DNA of 64,000 nucleotides from G963667675 sp963667675 (GCA_963667675.1 OY763929.1:620001-684000), one strand, 5' to 3'; numbered from the stretch's first letter, positions 48,716 to 58,363 are shown. Notes: generated by a model from the sequence alone, not told the origin. Made by a program: numbers and translations.

Positions 48716-49831
48716 TTACGAAGGACTAGCCTGCCGCCGCCCCGACTCTGCCGAGGGCTTCCCGGACAGTAGTTTTTTGGCTTCATCGATGGAGGGATTG
48801 GGCGATGGATCTATGCCTCGGAGCAAAGCCAGGTAATAGCTTACATAGTCGCCCAGAATCAGCATGTTCATAAGCTGGCTAAGCGGCGGCCCTTCATCTG
48901 CTTGCAGCCTATGGCATAAGATATTGTTGCGCTCAAGGAGCTCTGCGACAACCGCGTAGCGCTGCTGTTGGCCGCGGTCGAGACCGTGGGGTTCCAGCAG
49001 CAGGGCCACAGCCCGTTCCTTAATGGAAAATGTGGTGGGGAACGCTTCCACCGAGTTGTGCAGCATTTCAGGAATGGTCTCATAGTAGGCCCAGGCTTTG
49101 GCGTTCTCGTTGAACTGCGATTTCCAGCGGCGGGCTACGCCCTCGAACAGGCCGCCGCCGTACACCAGAATCAGCCTGTCTCTCAGCCCCATCGCCAGCT
49201 GCTTCGCCGGGTTTTCCGCCGTCGGGACGTCCTCCTTCAGGACGGCGATCTTCCGGCAAAGGGACTCCAAGGTCAGGTCGACCTCGACGTCGGTCAAGGG
49301 CAACAGCCCCAGCCGTTCCAGAACGCCAAGCAGGAGCATCAGGTTGTAGCCCACCGCGGAGCGGGGCTCCATCGGCGCCTCAATGCTAAGCATAGCCGCC
49401 GAGTCCCGCCGGGCTTTTGCCGCCAAGGCGCCGCCGCCGGTTATGGCTGCCGCTCTGGCCGGACTTTTGCGCACCTGGTCCCAAAGGGAAAGGGTCTCTT
49501 TGGTGTTGCCGGAATAGCTGCAGGCAATAAACAACGTCCGTTCAGACATATAGTGCGGCAGGGCCAAGTCCCTCACAACCAGTACCGGAACGCTGCCCCT
49601 AGCCGCCGCCAGACCCGCGGCCAGGTCTCCGGCGATGGCCGACCCGCCTACGCCGCCGATAATCACCTTGTCGCTATCAGCCCAGTCACTTGGCAAAGGA
49701 GCGGTCCTCGCCTGCCGCCAGGCCGCCAGGCAATGGCTCGGAAGGTCCCTGAGCCGTTTCCGGAGACCCGAGGGGTCCAGTTCAGGATATATTTCCGGGT
49801 CGTCGAGATTATGTTGCATTTGTCGAGGCAT
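48716..49831 (-). CDS. Bifunctional phosphoglucose/phosphomannose isomerase family protein
   Basis: The 371-residue SIS-domain protein has IIGGVGGSAIAGDLAAGLAA near the start, FIACSYSGNTKETLSLWDQV, the AAITGGGALAAKA block, and the C-terminal helical part ending around LALLRGIDPSPNPSIDEAKK, diagnostic of the bifunctional glucose-6-phosphate/mannose-6-phosphate isomerase branch. It interconverts hexose phosphates with fructose 6-phosphate. ATG 49831 is the likely start; ATG 49819 is possible. Translation further upstream reads as low-quality Arg-rich sequence. Confidence 0.88.
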   Translation of the reverse strand: MPRQMQHNLDDPEIYPELDPSGLRKRLRDLPSHCLAAWRQARTAPLPSDWADSDKVIIGGVGGSAIAGDLAAGLAAARGSVPVLVVRDLALPHYMSERTLFIACSYSGNTKETLSLWDQVRKSPARAAAITGGGALAAKARRDSAAMLSIEAPMEPRSAVGYNLMLLLGVLERLGLLPLTDVEVDLTLESLCRKIAVLKEDVPTAENPAKQLAMGLRDRLILVYGGGLFEGVARRWKSQFNENAKAWAYYETIPEMLHNSVEAFPTTFSIKERAVALLLEPHGLDRGQQQRYAVVAELLERNNILCHRLQADEGPPLSQLMNMLILGDYVSYYLALLRGIDPSPNPSIDEAKKLLSGKPSAESGRRQASPS

Positions 49832-50238
49832 AGTATCGCTGGTTAGAACCTTGCTCCAACGCCATCGGCAGCGCCGGTGCCTAACGTCCCACGGAGATTC
49901 GTCACCGTGCGGCCGGCCGCCGGGGTGTAATGCAGGCCCGCGCATCTGTGGGCATCTTCCAGCGGCCATTATATCCCGTCCTCTGGCCCGCTCCAACTTT
50001 GGAGACGAGGAGAGGCGAGGCATTGAAGAAGCGGCCCCTCCAGGCCGGCGGTTGTCTTGACTTTGCATAGGCCACTATCTAGAATCTCCCAAGATTCAGG
50101 TGGGCGGCACTGCGCCGTGAAGTAGACGGAATTGCCAACGTTACTCCTCTTCCGCTGTGATGCCGTCAGCTTCCCGTTAACTCCCCTCATGCAGACCAAG
50201 ACAGACTTTCATGCCGGTTTACCGGGGTGCGTTGGTCG

Positions 50239-51618
50239 ATGACAATAAGGAAACTCGGCGACGCGTTGCTCAGGCGCCCGGCAGCCAGATCCCTGCTCCT
50301 GCTGCTCATGCCGGGCCTCTCACTGAAGCGCTGGCTATGCCTTGGGATAATCGGCCTTGCGGCCGTCACCAGCGGCGTAATATTTGCCCTCGAACTGTCG
50401 CTGGGCCCGGACTTTAACTCCTTCATCGATACGCTGAGCCTTCGCGACGCGGCCCCCGCGGTTCGGGGAGTGGTGTTCGTTGTTGTTGGCGTTGCCGCCA
50501 TCGGCATTGCAGTTTCCGGCCTGGCGGCCTCCCCCGCGGCAGCCCGCTTGCGAGAACGCCGGGGCAACTTCCTGGACTCTTTGTACGTCGAGCGGGTGCT
50601 GAGCGGCGGACCAAAGGTCGTCGCAATTGGCGGCGGCAGCGGCCTGCCCAACCTGCTCCGAGGACTGAAGCACTACACCACCAACCTCACCGCCTTGGTC
50701 ACCGTGGCAGACGACGGCGGCAGCTCGGGCAGGCTGCGTTCCGAACTGGGGATGCTTCCCCCCGGCGATATCCGCAACTGCCTGGTCGCCCTGGCGGATT
50801 CAGAAGCCGTGATGCAAGAGCTGATGGACTACCGTTTCTCCACCAACGGGCAGTTGGACGGGCACAGCTTCGGCAACATACTGATCGCGGCGTTGGCCAG
50901 CATCGGTGGCGATTTCTACAAGGGCGTCGAGGCTGCCGGAAGGCTGCTGGCCGTCCGCGGCAGGGTGATTCCCTCCACGTTCACTGACGTTACCCTGGTG
51001 GGCAGCACCGTATCCGGAAGGCAACTGATCGGGGAGTCCAGCATCGGCACGTCCGCAGAGCGGCTGCGGTCCTTGGCGCTGGCTCCATCCGATGCTCCGG
51101 GGCATCCCGACGCCGTCAAGGCCATCGAAGAAGCGGACCTGATTATCTTGGGCCCAGGCAGCCTCTTTACCAGCATCGCACCCAACCTCCTGGTTCAGGA
51201 CATTTCAAGCGCCATCTCGCGGTCCAGAGCGTTGAAGATGTACATCTGCAATGTCGCCGGCGAGCCCGGCGCCACCGTGGGATACTCGGTCGCAGACCAC
51301 CTGAACGTCGTCCGCCACTATATCGGCGAAGCAGTACACGTCGTTATCGCCAACAGCAACGTTGCCCAGTCCGGCGACTCCGACGCCCTTGAACTGGTGC
51401 CCCACCAGGCTGGCTGGGACGACGATGCCATTTACCTTTCGGCGGATGTCATCGACGAGGAACAGCCCACGCGGCATGATCCAGACCGGCTCGCGTCCGC
51501 CATCAGTGAGGCCTATCAGAAGCACAGGGGCAAACGTCGCAGCGTGCCCCGCCTACGCCGCTACCTGCAGCAGCCCCAGTTTCAAGCCGATGGTTCCCGC
51601 CGTCTAAAGGTCGGATAA
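50239..51618 (+). CDS. yvcK: YvcK/CofD-like protein with N-terminal membrane anchor
   Basis: This 459-residue protein's core starts near 127 with KVVAIGGGSGLPNLLRGLKHY, then VTVADDGGSSGRLRSELGML and PPGDIRNCLVALAD, the signatures of YvcK, a UDP-sugar-binding protein needed for gluconeogenic growth and cell-wall synthesis. The first ~110 residues carry two membrane helices (about 33-53 and 78-98), not found in Bacillus YvcK. It would therefore be tethered to the membrane. The upstream GTG at 50227 is in frame and also possible. Confidence 0.9.
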   Translation: MTIRKLGDALLRRPAARSLLLLLMPGLSLKRWLCLGIIGLAAVTSGVIFALELSLGPDFNSFIDTLSLRDAAPAVRGVVFVVVGVAAIGIAVSGLAASPAAARLRERRGNFLDSLYVERVLSGGPKVVAIGGGSGLPNLLRGLKHYTTNLTALVTVADDGGSSGRLRSELGMLPPGDIRNCLVALADSEAVMQELMDYRFSTNGQLDGHSFGNILIAALASIGGDFYKGVEAAGRLLAVRGRVIPSTFTDVTLVGSTVSGRQLIGESSIGTSAERLRSLALAPSDAPGHPDAVKAIEEADLIILGPGSLFTSIAPNLLVQDISSAISRSRALKMYICNVAGEPGATVGYSVADHLNVVRHYIGEAVHVVIANSNVAQSGDSDALELVPHQAGWDDDAIYLSADVIDEEQPTRHDPDRLASAISEAYQKHRGKRRSVPRLRRYLQQPQFQADGSRRLKVG

Positions 51619-51698
51619 TCGTCAATCGACTACACTCTATGGGGTTGGGCGCTCCGTCCAACCGGGCCAGTCCCCTGGTCAATGCAGGGTGAAACAGA

Positions 51699-52475
51699 TT
51701 GTCTGCTCGGGTAACACGGGCGCCCCCGGAGAGACCAGGACCACCGCATCTTTCCCTGGTCATCCCCACCTACAACGAGGCGGAAAACCTGCCCCGGTTA
51801 GTTGAGCGGGTATACAACGCGTTGGAAGGTTACAGCTTCGAGCTTATCGTCGTGGACGACGACAGCCCCGACGGCACCGCAGCGGTTGCCAACGAGCTTA
51901 GCCGTGACTTTCCCCTGAAGCTGGTGGTCAGAACCGGCCAGCGGGCCCTGGCAACGGCGGTGCTTGCCGGATTCCACCGCGCAACCGGCCGGGTCCTGGG
52001 CGTGATGGACGCCGACCTTCAACACCCCCCGGAATACCTCACTCAAATACTGGCGGCCATCGACCAGGGATTTGACCTGGTAATCGCCAGCCGCTACAGC
52101 CAAGGCGGAGCCGACCAAGGCAGCATTGTCCGTAGATGCATGTCCAAGTCGGCGGCCCTGCTGACCAGGACAGTCGTCAGTCCCGCCAGAAAGACTCCCG
52201 ACCCCCTCTCCGGGTTCTTCCTGCTGCGCAGAGAGGTCGTGGACGGCGTGGAGTTGAAGCTGGTGGGCTACAAGATACTCTTGGAGGTGCTTGTCCGGGG
52301 TAAAGCCCGCCAGGTTACTTCCCTGCCCTATGCATTTGAGCGGCGGCTGGCAGGCAATAGCAAGTTCAATTTGAATGAGCAGGTGAGGTCTTTGGTGCAC
52401 ATACTGCGGCTGGCGTTTGCCGGACTCCGGCGCGGGGACCTGTTCAGCCGGGTTGAGAGAAAGGGGGACGGCTAA
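51699..52475 (+). CDS. Family 2 glycosyltransferase, polyprenyl-phosphate mannosyltransferase-like
   Basis: The 258-residue GT-A protein has LSLVIPTYNEAENLPRLVERV, LIVVDDDSPDGTAAVA, the DxD-type VMDADLQHPPEYL, and DPLSGFFLLRREVVDGV. The pattern and size match dolichyl/polyprenyl-phosphate mannose or glucose synthases without membrane domains. TTG 51699 is the start in this frame, with GGTGA 6 nt upstream. It is 80 bp downstream of yvcK on the same strand. Confidence 0.85.
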   Translation: MSARVTRAPPERPGPPHLSLVIPTYNEAENLPRLVERVYNALEGYSFELIVVDDDSPDGTAAVANELSRDFPLKLVVRTGQRALATAVLAGFHRATGRVLGVMDADLQHPPEYLTQILAAIDQGFDLVIASRYSQGGADQGSIVRRCMSKSAALLTRTVVSPARKTPDPLSGFFLLRREVVDGVELKLVGYKILLEVLVRGKARQVTSLPYAFERRLAGNSKFNLNEQVRSLVHILRLAFAGLRRGDLFSRVERKGDG

Positions 52476-52498
52476 CCTGCAGCCCCGGAGGCAACCCC

Positions 52499-52969
52499 CT
52501 AGGCGCCGCCGTCAACGGCCCGGCGTTCCATCATCGAGACCTTGTCCAGACGCCGGAGATGGCGCTCTTCCCCGCTGAACCGGGCCTCCAGGAAAGCCGT
52601 CGCCAGCTCCTTGGCCACCTCGATCCCCACTACCCTGCCTCCCAGGCACAGCACGTTCATCTTGTCGTGTTCGACACCCTGGTGGGCTGAATAGACGTCG
52701 TGACAGACCGAAGCCCGTATCCCCGGCACCTTGTTCGCCGCTACCGAAGCTCCAACTCCGCTCCCGCAGATTAGTATCCCCCGCTCCGCCTGGCCCGACG
52801 CCACCGCCTGCGCTGCCGCATCCACGAAGTCTGGGTAGTCATCGTCCGGGTCCAGGCCGTGGGCGCCCAAGTCCATGACTTGATATCCCCGGGACTGCAG
52901 CCACGGGGCCAACTCGGCCTTCAACGGAAACCCGCCGTGGTCCGCCGCCAACGCTACGACCCGACTCAT
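52499..52969 (-). CDS. rpiB: Ribose 5-phosphate isomerase B
   Basis: The 156-residue RpiB has VALAADHGGFPLKAEL with His11, GILICGSGVGASVAANK with catalytic Cys68, and SVCHDVYSAHQGVEHDKMNV containing the ring-opening His. It interconverts ribulose 5-phosphate and ribose 5-phosphate in the pentose phosphate pathway. It is convergent with the glycosyltransferase gene, 23 bp apart. Confidence 0.95.
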   Translation of the reverse strand: MSRVVALAADHGGFPLKAELAPWLQSRGYQVMDLGAHGLDPDDDYPDFVDAAAQAVASGQAERGILICGSGVGASVAANKVPGIRASVCHDVYSAHQGVEHDKMNVLCLGGRVVGIEVAKELATAFLEARFSGEERHLRRLDKVSMMERRAVDGGA

Positions 52970-53050
52970 TTCTCAACTCCCGGTCTTAAGGTCCCGGATG
53001 CACCAGGTTGCTTCACTCCATTATACCCTTGCAGCGTACGCCCCCCTATG

Positions 53051-53551
53051 TCAAAATCGTTCCCAGTGAACAATATCCTCCATGGGGACCCGCGGAGTTC
53101 CCTGGCGTTTCACCCCCTCGTCTCGATAGCCGAAGGGCAGCACCGTTATCAACTCCATCGATTCCGGGATGTTCAATAGCTCTTTGACCGTCCGCTGTTG
53201 CTCCGGGTCGCGAACACCCACGAAGCACATGCCGATGCCCTGGGCCCACGCCATTAGCTCCATTTGTTGCAGCGCCCTGCCCGCGTCCAACTGGGGTCTG
53301 GGCGCGTCGTCCATGACCACCGCGATGGCCAGGGGCGCTTGGCCGATGAACGTGCCCTGGGTGGCGATCTCTCCCAGGGTCGCCAGGGTTTCCCTGTCTT
53401 GGACTACGACGAAGTGCCACTTCTGCGTGTTGCTGGAGCTTGGCGCCCAACGGGCTGCCTGGAGAATCTTGTACAGGGCCTCCTCGGGAATCGCGTCGGG
53501 CTTGTAGTCACGCACCGTGCGCCGTGTGCGGATGCATTCGTAAACGTCCAT
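53051..53551 (-). CDS. Nitroreductase family FMN protein
   Basis: The 166-residue protein has CIRTRRTVRDYKPDAIPEE and LQAARWAPSSSNTQKWHFVV at the start (FMN phosphate-binding Arg/Ser residues), and ELMAWAQGIGMCFVGVRD and LPFGYRDEGVKRQGTPRV at the end. These are typical of short nitroreductase-fold NAD(P)H-FMN oxidoreductases. The substrate is unknown. It is 41 bp downstream of the carboxymuconolactone decarboxylase-like gene. Confidence 0.92.
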   Translation of the reverse strand: MDVYECIRTRRTVRDYKPDAIPEEALYKILQAARWAPSSSNTQKWHFVVVQDRETLATLGEIATQGTFIGQAPLAIAVVMDDAPRPQLDAGRALQQMELMAWAQGIGMCFVGVRDPEQQRTVKELLNIPESMELITVLPFGYRDEGVKRQGTPRVPMEDIVHWERF

Positions 53552-53592
53552 TGCTCCTAACCTCGTCGATGCTTCTCAGTATCCCGTGGGGC

Positions 53593-54150
53593 CTAGATGG
53601 GCAACTCCTTCTCCGTCCTCTCCTCCGGCAGTCCAACCCCGAATGCATTCACGTTGAAAGCCAGCATGGCGTAGCAACCCATCAGGTTGGTGAGCTCGAT
53701 CAGGCCCAGGACCCCGAACTGGTCCAGCGCAGCATCGAATGCCGCCTGGCTCACCCGGCGGGTGCGAAAGAACTCCCTGCCGTAGTCAACTACCGCGGCC
53801 TCGTCGAGGGCCAGCCCGGAAAGCTCCCTGTTGTCCCTGAGGGCGTCTACTATGTCGTCCCGCAGACCCGCGGCCCTGGCCGGCGGAGCGTGGGCGTTCC
53901 AGATGTACTGGCAATTATTTTCCCGAGCCGTCAAGATCATCGCCAGTTCCCTGATGCGCGGCGAGAGGGACGTTTTCGACCGCATGAACAAGGCCAGGCC
54001 TCCCACTCGCAGCGCCACCTCCGGCGCGTTCAGCAGCACCGAGCCGGGCCCGCCCGCGGGTATCCCGCCTCGCCGCTCCACCACCTGATCGAACGCGGAC
54101 CTCTGACTTGCAGGGACGCTGTCTCTCGTTACCGCGGGTACTCTGGCCAT
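53593..54150 (-). CDS. Carboxymuconolactone decarboxylase (AhpD-like) family protein
   Basis: The 185-residue all-helical protein has RELAMILTARENNCQYIWNAHAPP-like helices (visible from RIRELAMILTARENNCQYIW onward) followed by AAGLRDDIVDALRDN, typical of the CMD/AhpD fold. The CxxC redox pair of true AhpD is missing: only one Cys is at that position. The role is probably a decarboxylase or hydrolase-like activity, not a peroxidase. The substrate is unknown. Confidence 0.85.
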   Translation of the reverse strand: MARVPAVTRDSVPASQRSAFDQVVERRGGIPAGGPGSVLLNAPEVALRVGGLALFMRSKTSLSPRIRELAMILTARENNCQYIWNAHAPPARAAGLRDDIVDALRDNRELSGLALDEAAVVDYGREFFRTRRVSQAAFDAALDQFGVLGLIELTNLMGCYAMLAFNVNAFGVGLPEERTEKELPI

Positions 54151-54237
54151 TTCGTCCTCCCCCTATAGTCCAAGACTGGATGCGATAGCCCGCGGCGCAA
54201 GTAGCAAGGCCCGTCCGGTGACTTGTTTCCTGCTCCG

Positions 54238-55203
54238 CTAGGCCAGGGACTGGGCTACTTGGCCCAACAGCCTCAGCGTGCGGTCCAGGGCGGGCGGCTT
54301 GTCATCCCCCGCCAGCACCGGGGTCACCATGATTTCGGCCGCCCCCATGTCGAGCAACTCCCGCAGGCGATCGCCGATACGCGCTTCGTCCCCGTGCACC
54401 AGCAGCCCGTCGATCATTGCGTCGCTCCAGGTCCCATCGGACGCCTCTGGATAACCCGCAGCTTCCATCATGCGTTGGTAATAGGGCAGGGTCAGGGTGC
54501 CGGCGTGGTCTGCTCGGAATGCGGCCCGGGCCTCTTTCGCGTTGTCGTGCAGGCACACCGGGGTGTGTACGATTAGCGGAGGCACAAGCCGTCCTGCTTC
54601 TTCTGCGCCCTGGGCCATGGCGGGCAGGCCGACGTCTCGCAGGTAATCGTGGGGGCATATCCAGGTGATGGCCCCGTCCGCCTCGGCGCCGGACAGCGCA
54701 AACGACCCCTTCTGCAGGGCCGACACCATGACCGGAACATCCACCGGCTCCGGGATAGTCTCGTGGGCCTGGTAGTATTCTCCGTCCAGGTCCACCTTGC
54801 CTTCCTGCAGCAGCGCCTTCAGTATCCTCACGTACTCCCGGAGGTGGCCCATGGGACTCCGTAGATCGATCCCCATTTGCTCCATCAGAGGCCGGTGGCT
54901 GGGCCCGATTCCCAACCTGAACCGCCCCGGCGCCAGTTGCGCCGCCACCTGTACTTGCTGCGCCATTACCAGTGGGTGCCGGGGATAAGTCGGCACAATG
55001 GCGGTGCCCAACATGATGTCCCGCGTGCGGGCCGCGACCGCCGCCAAAGTGGTGATGCCGTCGATACGCGCCCCGTCGGTGGGCACCCAAGCCGCTTGAA
55101 TGCCCAAGTGCTCAGCCCACTCGATATCCGTCTGGATTTCAGCAGCCTTCTTGCCCGATAAGAAGAGTCCTATTCTCTTTTGGTCTGTTCCTGAGTTTTG
55201 CAT
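54238..55203 (-). CDS. LLM-class flavin-dependent oxidoreductase
   Basis: This 321-residue TIM-barrel protein is of the luciferase-like monooxygenase superfamily: IGLFLSGKKAAEIQTDIEWA, DIMLGTAIVPTYPRHPLVMA, LAPGRFRLGIGPSHRPLMEQ and PVMVSALQKGSFALSGAEAD. The sequence is closer to F420-dependent oxidoreductases of Chloroflexota and Actinobacteria than to FMN luciferases, an inference from pattern. It is divergent from the methyltransferase gene. Confidence 0.9.
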   Translation of the reverse strand: MQNSGTDQKRIGLFLSGKKAAEIQTDIEWAEHLGIQAAWVPTDGARIDGITTLAAVAARTRDIMLGTAIVPTYPRHPLVMAQQVQVAAQLAPGRFRLGIGPSHRPLMEQMGIDLRSPMGHLREYVRILKALLQEGKVDLDGEYYQAHETIPEPVDVPVMVSALQKGSFALSGAEADGAITWICPHDYLRDVGLPAMAQGAEEAGRLVPPLIVHTPVCLHDNAKEARAAFRADHAGTLTLPYYQRMMEAAGYPEASDGTWSDAMIDGLLVHGDEARIGDRLRELLDMGAAEIMVTPVLAGDDKPPALDRTLRLLGQVAQSLA

Positions 55204-55425
55204 CTATCTCAAATCCGCAATCAGCAGTTGGGGATGTATGAGTCCAATCCGTTCAACACCCGCCAGGGCACAGCAAATCACGAAGCCGCGGCACCTGTCA
55301 AGAAGATGTGCACAGCCAGCCTACGGCACGTGAGCAGTTTGCCGCCTGCGTTGAGCGTCAGCCTGGTGGCAACTACAATGGACGCGTTAACTTCGGACAA
55401 ACCTTTCTTGCGTGGAGGCCGGGAA

Positions 55426-56241
55426 ATGTCGGCAGTCCAGCGGTGGAACTCCATGGTCGAGGCCGAGCACGCCCAGTCGGAGCGGATGCGCCGTCACGAG
55501 CCGCCGCCCGCCGACCACTGGCAGGCCCACGCCCACCGGTTCAAGCCCGATGCCCGGGATGCCAACGACCCATTGCTGGAACGGCTGAAACGGGAGTTGC
55601 GACCCGACCGCACCCTCACGGACGTCGGCGCCGGCGCCGGCAGGCTGTGCCTCCCCCTGTCATCTCACTGCCGCCAAGTAGTCGCCGTGGAGCCGTCCCC
55701 AAGCATGGTCCAAGTCCTCGGCCAACAGGTGGCCGACCTGTCCATCCGTAACGTGTCGGTAATGCAGGCAACGTGGGAAGATTCCTCGGTAGACCCTGCC
55801 GACATAGTTCTTTGCTGCCACGTCGTGTACGTGGTGAAAGAGATCGAGGGGTTCGTTAGGAAGCTGGAGGCCCACGCTCGCGACAAGGTCTTGGTGGCGC
55901 TGTTTGATTCATCTCCCCAGGCGTCCGTATACCCAATTTGGAAGCGGGTCCATGGGGAGGACAGGCTTCCCCTGCCAGCCCTGCCCGAGTTTCTGGAGGT
56001 CTTGGCCGAGTTGGGCATCGACCCTGAGGTGGAAATGCTGCCGCCCCAGCAGGCCCGCGGCTTCGACAACCGCGGCCACGCCCTGGAAGAACTGTCCCGC
56101 CGCCTTTACTTGGCCCCAGGTAGCGGGGAGATGGCTGACCTGGAACGAATATTGCCTGACCTGCTGGAAGAAGTAGACGGCGCCCTGACGATTAAGGGTT
56201 CCCAACCCCACCAGCCTGCCCTCGTGTCCTGGCGTCCCTGA
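55426..56241 (+). CDS. Class I SAM-dependent methyltransferase
   Basis: The 271-residue Rossmann methyltransferase has motif I LTDVGAGAGRLCLPLS, motif II VVAVEPSPSMVQVL, and motif IV ADIVLCCHVVYVVKEIEGFV. ATG 55426 is preferred because GGAGG lies 7 nt upstream; the frame is open to 55198 but that part is non-homologous. The acceptor is unknown, probably a small molecule. An NTF2-like gene follows 57 bp later on the same strand. Confidence 0.87.
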   Translation: MSAVQRWNSMVEAEHAQSERMRRHEPPPADHWQAHAHRFKPDARDANDPLLERLKRELRPDRTLTDVGAGAGRLCLPLSSHCRQVVAVEPSPSMVQVLGQQVADLSIRNVSVMQATWEDSSVDPADIVLCCHVVYVVKEIEGFVRKLEAHARDKVLVALFDSSPQASVYPIWKRVHGEDRLPLPALPEFLEVLAELGIDPEVEMLPPQQARGFDNRGHALEELSRRLYLAPGSGEMADLERILPDLLEEVDGALTIKGSQPHQPALVSWRP

Positions 56242-56298
56242 TATCGACCCAGTCCGCGTTGTCTAACCACTGGAAACATCGGATTAAGGAGGAACAGC

Positions 56299-56793
56299 AT
56301 GCCGGCACAACCATCACCTGACTTGGAGTCCAGGCTCAGAGATCTGGAAGAGCGGCTACAAGTAGTAGAGGACGTTCAAGCCATCCGGAACTTGAAAGCG
56401 GCCTACGCCGCCTATTGCGACGACGGCTACGACGCGGACAAAATCGCCGAGCTGTTTGTCGAGGGCGCAGTTTGGCAGAACGACGCGAGGGGCAGGATTG
56501 AGGGACGCGAGGCTATCCGGGCTCTATTCCAGACCGCCTCGCAAAGCTATAGCTTCGCCATCCACTACAGCTTGAATCCCCAGATAGAAGTCACCGGGGA
56601 CACCGCCCGCGCCAAGTGGTACCTGTTCATGCCGTGCACCGCAGCCGACGGAAACCAGGCATTGTGGAGGGCCAGCATCGACAACGAGGAGTATGTACGC
56701 GTCGACGGCAAATGGAGGTTCAAGAGCAAGGTTGCGACGGCGGTCCTCAGCAGCCCTTTCGAGCAGAGCTGGGCCCAGGCCCGGAACGCCTAA
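56299..56793 (+). CDS. NTF2-like (SnoaL-type) protein
   Basis: The 164-residue protein has an N-terminal helix pair (LESRLRDLEERLQVVEDVQA) and the cone-shaped alpha+beta barrel pattern of SnoaL_4 proteins: IRNLKAAYAAYCDDGYDADK, LFVEGAVWQND, EGREAIRALF and YVRVDGKWRFKSK. Relatives include dehydratases, isomerases and ring-hydroxylating subunits. AGGAGG precedes ATG 56299. Its stop overlaps the convergent enoyl-CoA hydratase stop by 4 nt. Confidence 0.85.
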   Translation: MPAQPSPDLESRLRDLEERLQVVEDVQAIRNLKAAYAAYCDDGYDADKIAELFVEGAVWQNDARGRIEGREAIRALFQTASQSYSFAIHYSLNPQIEVTGDTARAKWYLFMPCTAADGNQALWRASIDNEEYVRVDGKWRFKSKVATAVLSSPFEQSWAQARNA

Positions 56794-57638
56794 AGCCCCT
56801 TGAACGACGGCGCCCTCTTCTCCAGGAACGCGTCCCGCGCCTCCCTGGCGTCCTCAGAAGTGCCCAGGATGCCGCCGGCGTTGGAGGTCAACACCATTGT
56901 CCCTTCGAGGGTGCTGTCCACGGCCGCCCGCATGATTCGCTTGCCCACCCACTGCACCAGCGGAGGCGTCCGAATGATGCGGGTGCACAACTCCCTGGTC
57001 TTCTCCTCCAATTCCTCAGAAGACACCAGGTAGTTCAGCAACCCCCAATCGTAGGCCCGCTGGGCGTCCAGGTGCCCGGTGTAAGCGAACTCCAACGCCC
57101 TGCCCAGGCCGGCCATCTTAGGCAGGTAGTAGCTGCCGCCGTTTTCTATGATTTGCCCTAGCTGCTGGTAGCCGATGAACCGGGTGTTCTCGCACCCCAG
57201 GCGGATGTCGCAGTGCAGCGCCATGTCCATACCCGACCCTACGGCGGGACCGTTGATCATGGCAATCGTCGGCTTTCTTATGTGGGATATGTCCTTGTGC
57301 AGCTTGGTGAACCCGTGGTAGAAGAACTGACGCGTCCTGTCCGGCCCTTCTCCAGCGCCCCGGTTTCCGGGAAATAGCTCCCCCTTGACCTCTGCCGGCA
57401 CGTCTCCCTTCATGTCCGCGCCCGAGCAAAAGCCCCGGCCCACTCCCGTCAGCACGATGACTCGGACGTCCGGGTCGTCGTCGCCGGCCCGCATGTACTC
57501 GCCAACCTTGGCCACGGTGCCGTTCTCTTCGGAATTGCCGATCAACGCGTTCATCCGTTCCGGCCGGTTGAACTTGATCCACAGGATGCCAGATTCTTCT
57601 TTTTCATACAGGAGATGGTCCACCAGCTTAGGTCCCAT
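56790..57638 (-). CDS. Enoyl-CoA hydratase/isomerase family protein
   Basis: This 282-residue crotonase-fold protein has ILWIKFNRPERMNAL, VIVLTGVGRGFCSGADMKGD (oxyanion-hole region), KPTIAMINGPAVGSGMDMAL and RFIGYQQLGQIIENGGSYYL. One of the two Glu of classic hydratases falls where the sequence is non-canonical, so the reaction could be hydration, isomerisation or hydrolysis. ATG 57638 follows GAGGA by 6 nt; sequence upstream to 57866 is a non-homologous extension. Confidence 0.9.
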   Translation of the reverse strand: MGPKLVDHLLYEKEESGILWIKFNRPERMNALIGNSEENGTVAKVGEYMRAGDDDPDVRVIVLTGVGRGFCSGADMKGDVPAEVKGELFPGNRGAGEGPDRTRQFFYHGFTKLHKDISHIRKPTIAMINGPAVGSGMDMALHCDIRLGCENTRFIGYQQLGQIIENGGSYYLPKMAGLGRALEFAYTGHLDAQRAYDWGLLNYLVSSEELEEKTRELCTRIIRTPPLVQWVGKRIMRAAVDSTLEGTMVLTSNAGGILGTSEDAREARDAFLEKRAPSFKGL

Positions 57639-57769
57639 TTTGTTCCTCTCTATTGATTTCGCATAGGTCGCCCAGGTTAAACGTGGGGTATTGCCTGCGG
57701 CTCCGCGTCGGAGTCGTTCCCGGATTCCCGCAATGGGTTTCTCTGTACCGGAAGCCCAGGCGCGGTGTG

Positions 57770-58261
57770 TTAGGCGCCGGCGGCCGCCTGTTGGGCCAGT
57801 TCCGCGTCCCAAGGACCCGGCATCCGGCCCTTCTCGGTGGTCCTTTGGCCCTGCACCCGCCCCCACTTCTCCGGAGGCAGTTCATACGAGACCTCGACGC
57901 CGTTGCCATCCGGGTCGCGGATGTAGATGCCAATGGAAAGGCCGTGGTCGGACACCCGCTCGATGGGGATGTTCTTCTCTTTGATTCGGTAGTAAAGCTC
58001 TTTCAGGTCGTCCAGGCTCTCCATGTACCAGGCCATGTGGTTCAAGCCCACCTGTCCCCTCTGCTGCAAGGGAGCGTCGTCGCCAACTTCCATCAGCGCA
58101 ATCTCGTGGGAGATATCCAGGTCGGCCGACATGAAGGCCGCCGAGCCGGGCTCGAAAATGTACGTGTGCAGCCCCAGCAGGTCCTCATACCAGCCTTTAG
58201 AACGCTCCACGTTGCGGACGTACACGTTGATGTGGCCCAGGGTCTTTGGCTTGTAAGTCAT
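57770..58261 (-). CDS. VOC-superfamily dioxygenase-like protein
   Basis: The 163-residue protein has two beta-alpha-beta-beta-beta units: LGHINVYVRNVERSKGWYED with metal-ligand His, VGLNHMAWYMESLDDLKELY with the second His, and IRDPDGNGVEVSYE with the Glu. This is the 2-His-1-carboxylate facial triad of extradiol dioxygenases and glyoxalases. It most likely cleaves a catechol-like ring. It lies about 130 bp upstream of the enoyl-CoA hydratase gene and may share a pathway. Confidence 0.9.
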   Translation of the reverse strand: MTYKPKTLGHINVYVRNVERSKGWYEDLLGLHTYIFEPGSAAFMSADLDISHEIALMEVGDDAPLQQRGQVGLNHMAWYMESLDDLKELYYRIKEKNIPIERVSDHGLSIGIYIRDPDGNGVEVSYELPPEKWGRVQGQRTTEKGRMPGPWDAELAQQAAAGA

Positions 58262-58363
58262 GATTTCCCTCCCTTGGCGGGCTTTGCCTCACGTCGGCCA
58301 AGCTATCACAATCACCAACCCCGCGCAAGCAAAAGTGGAACCCTGCCTGGGTGGACCTGCCGG

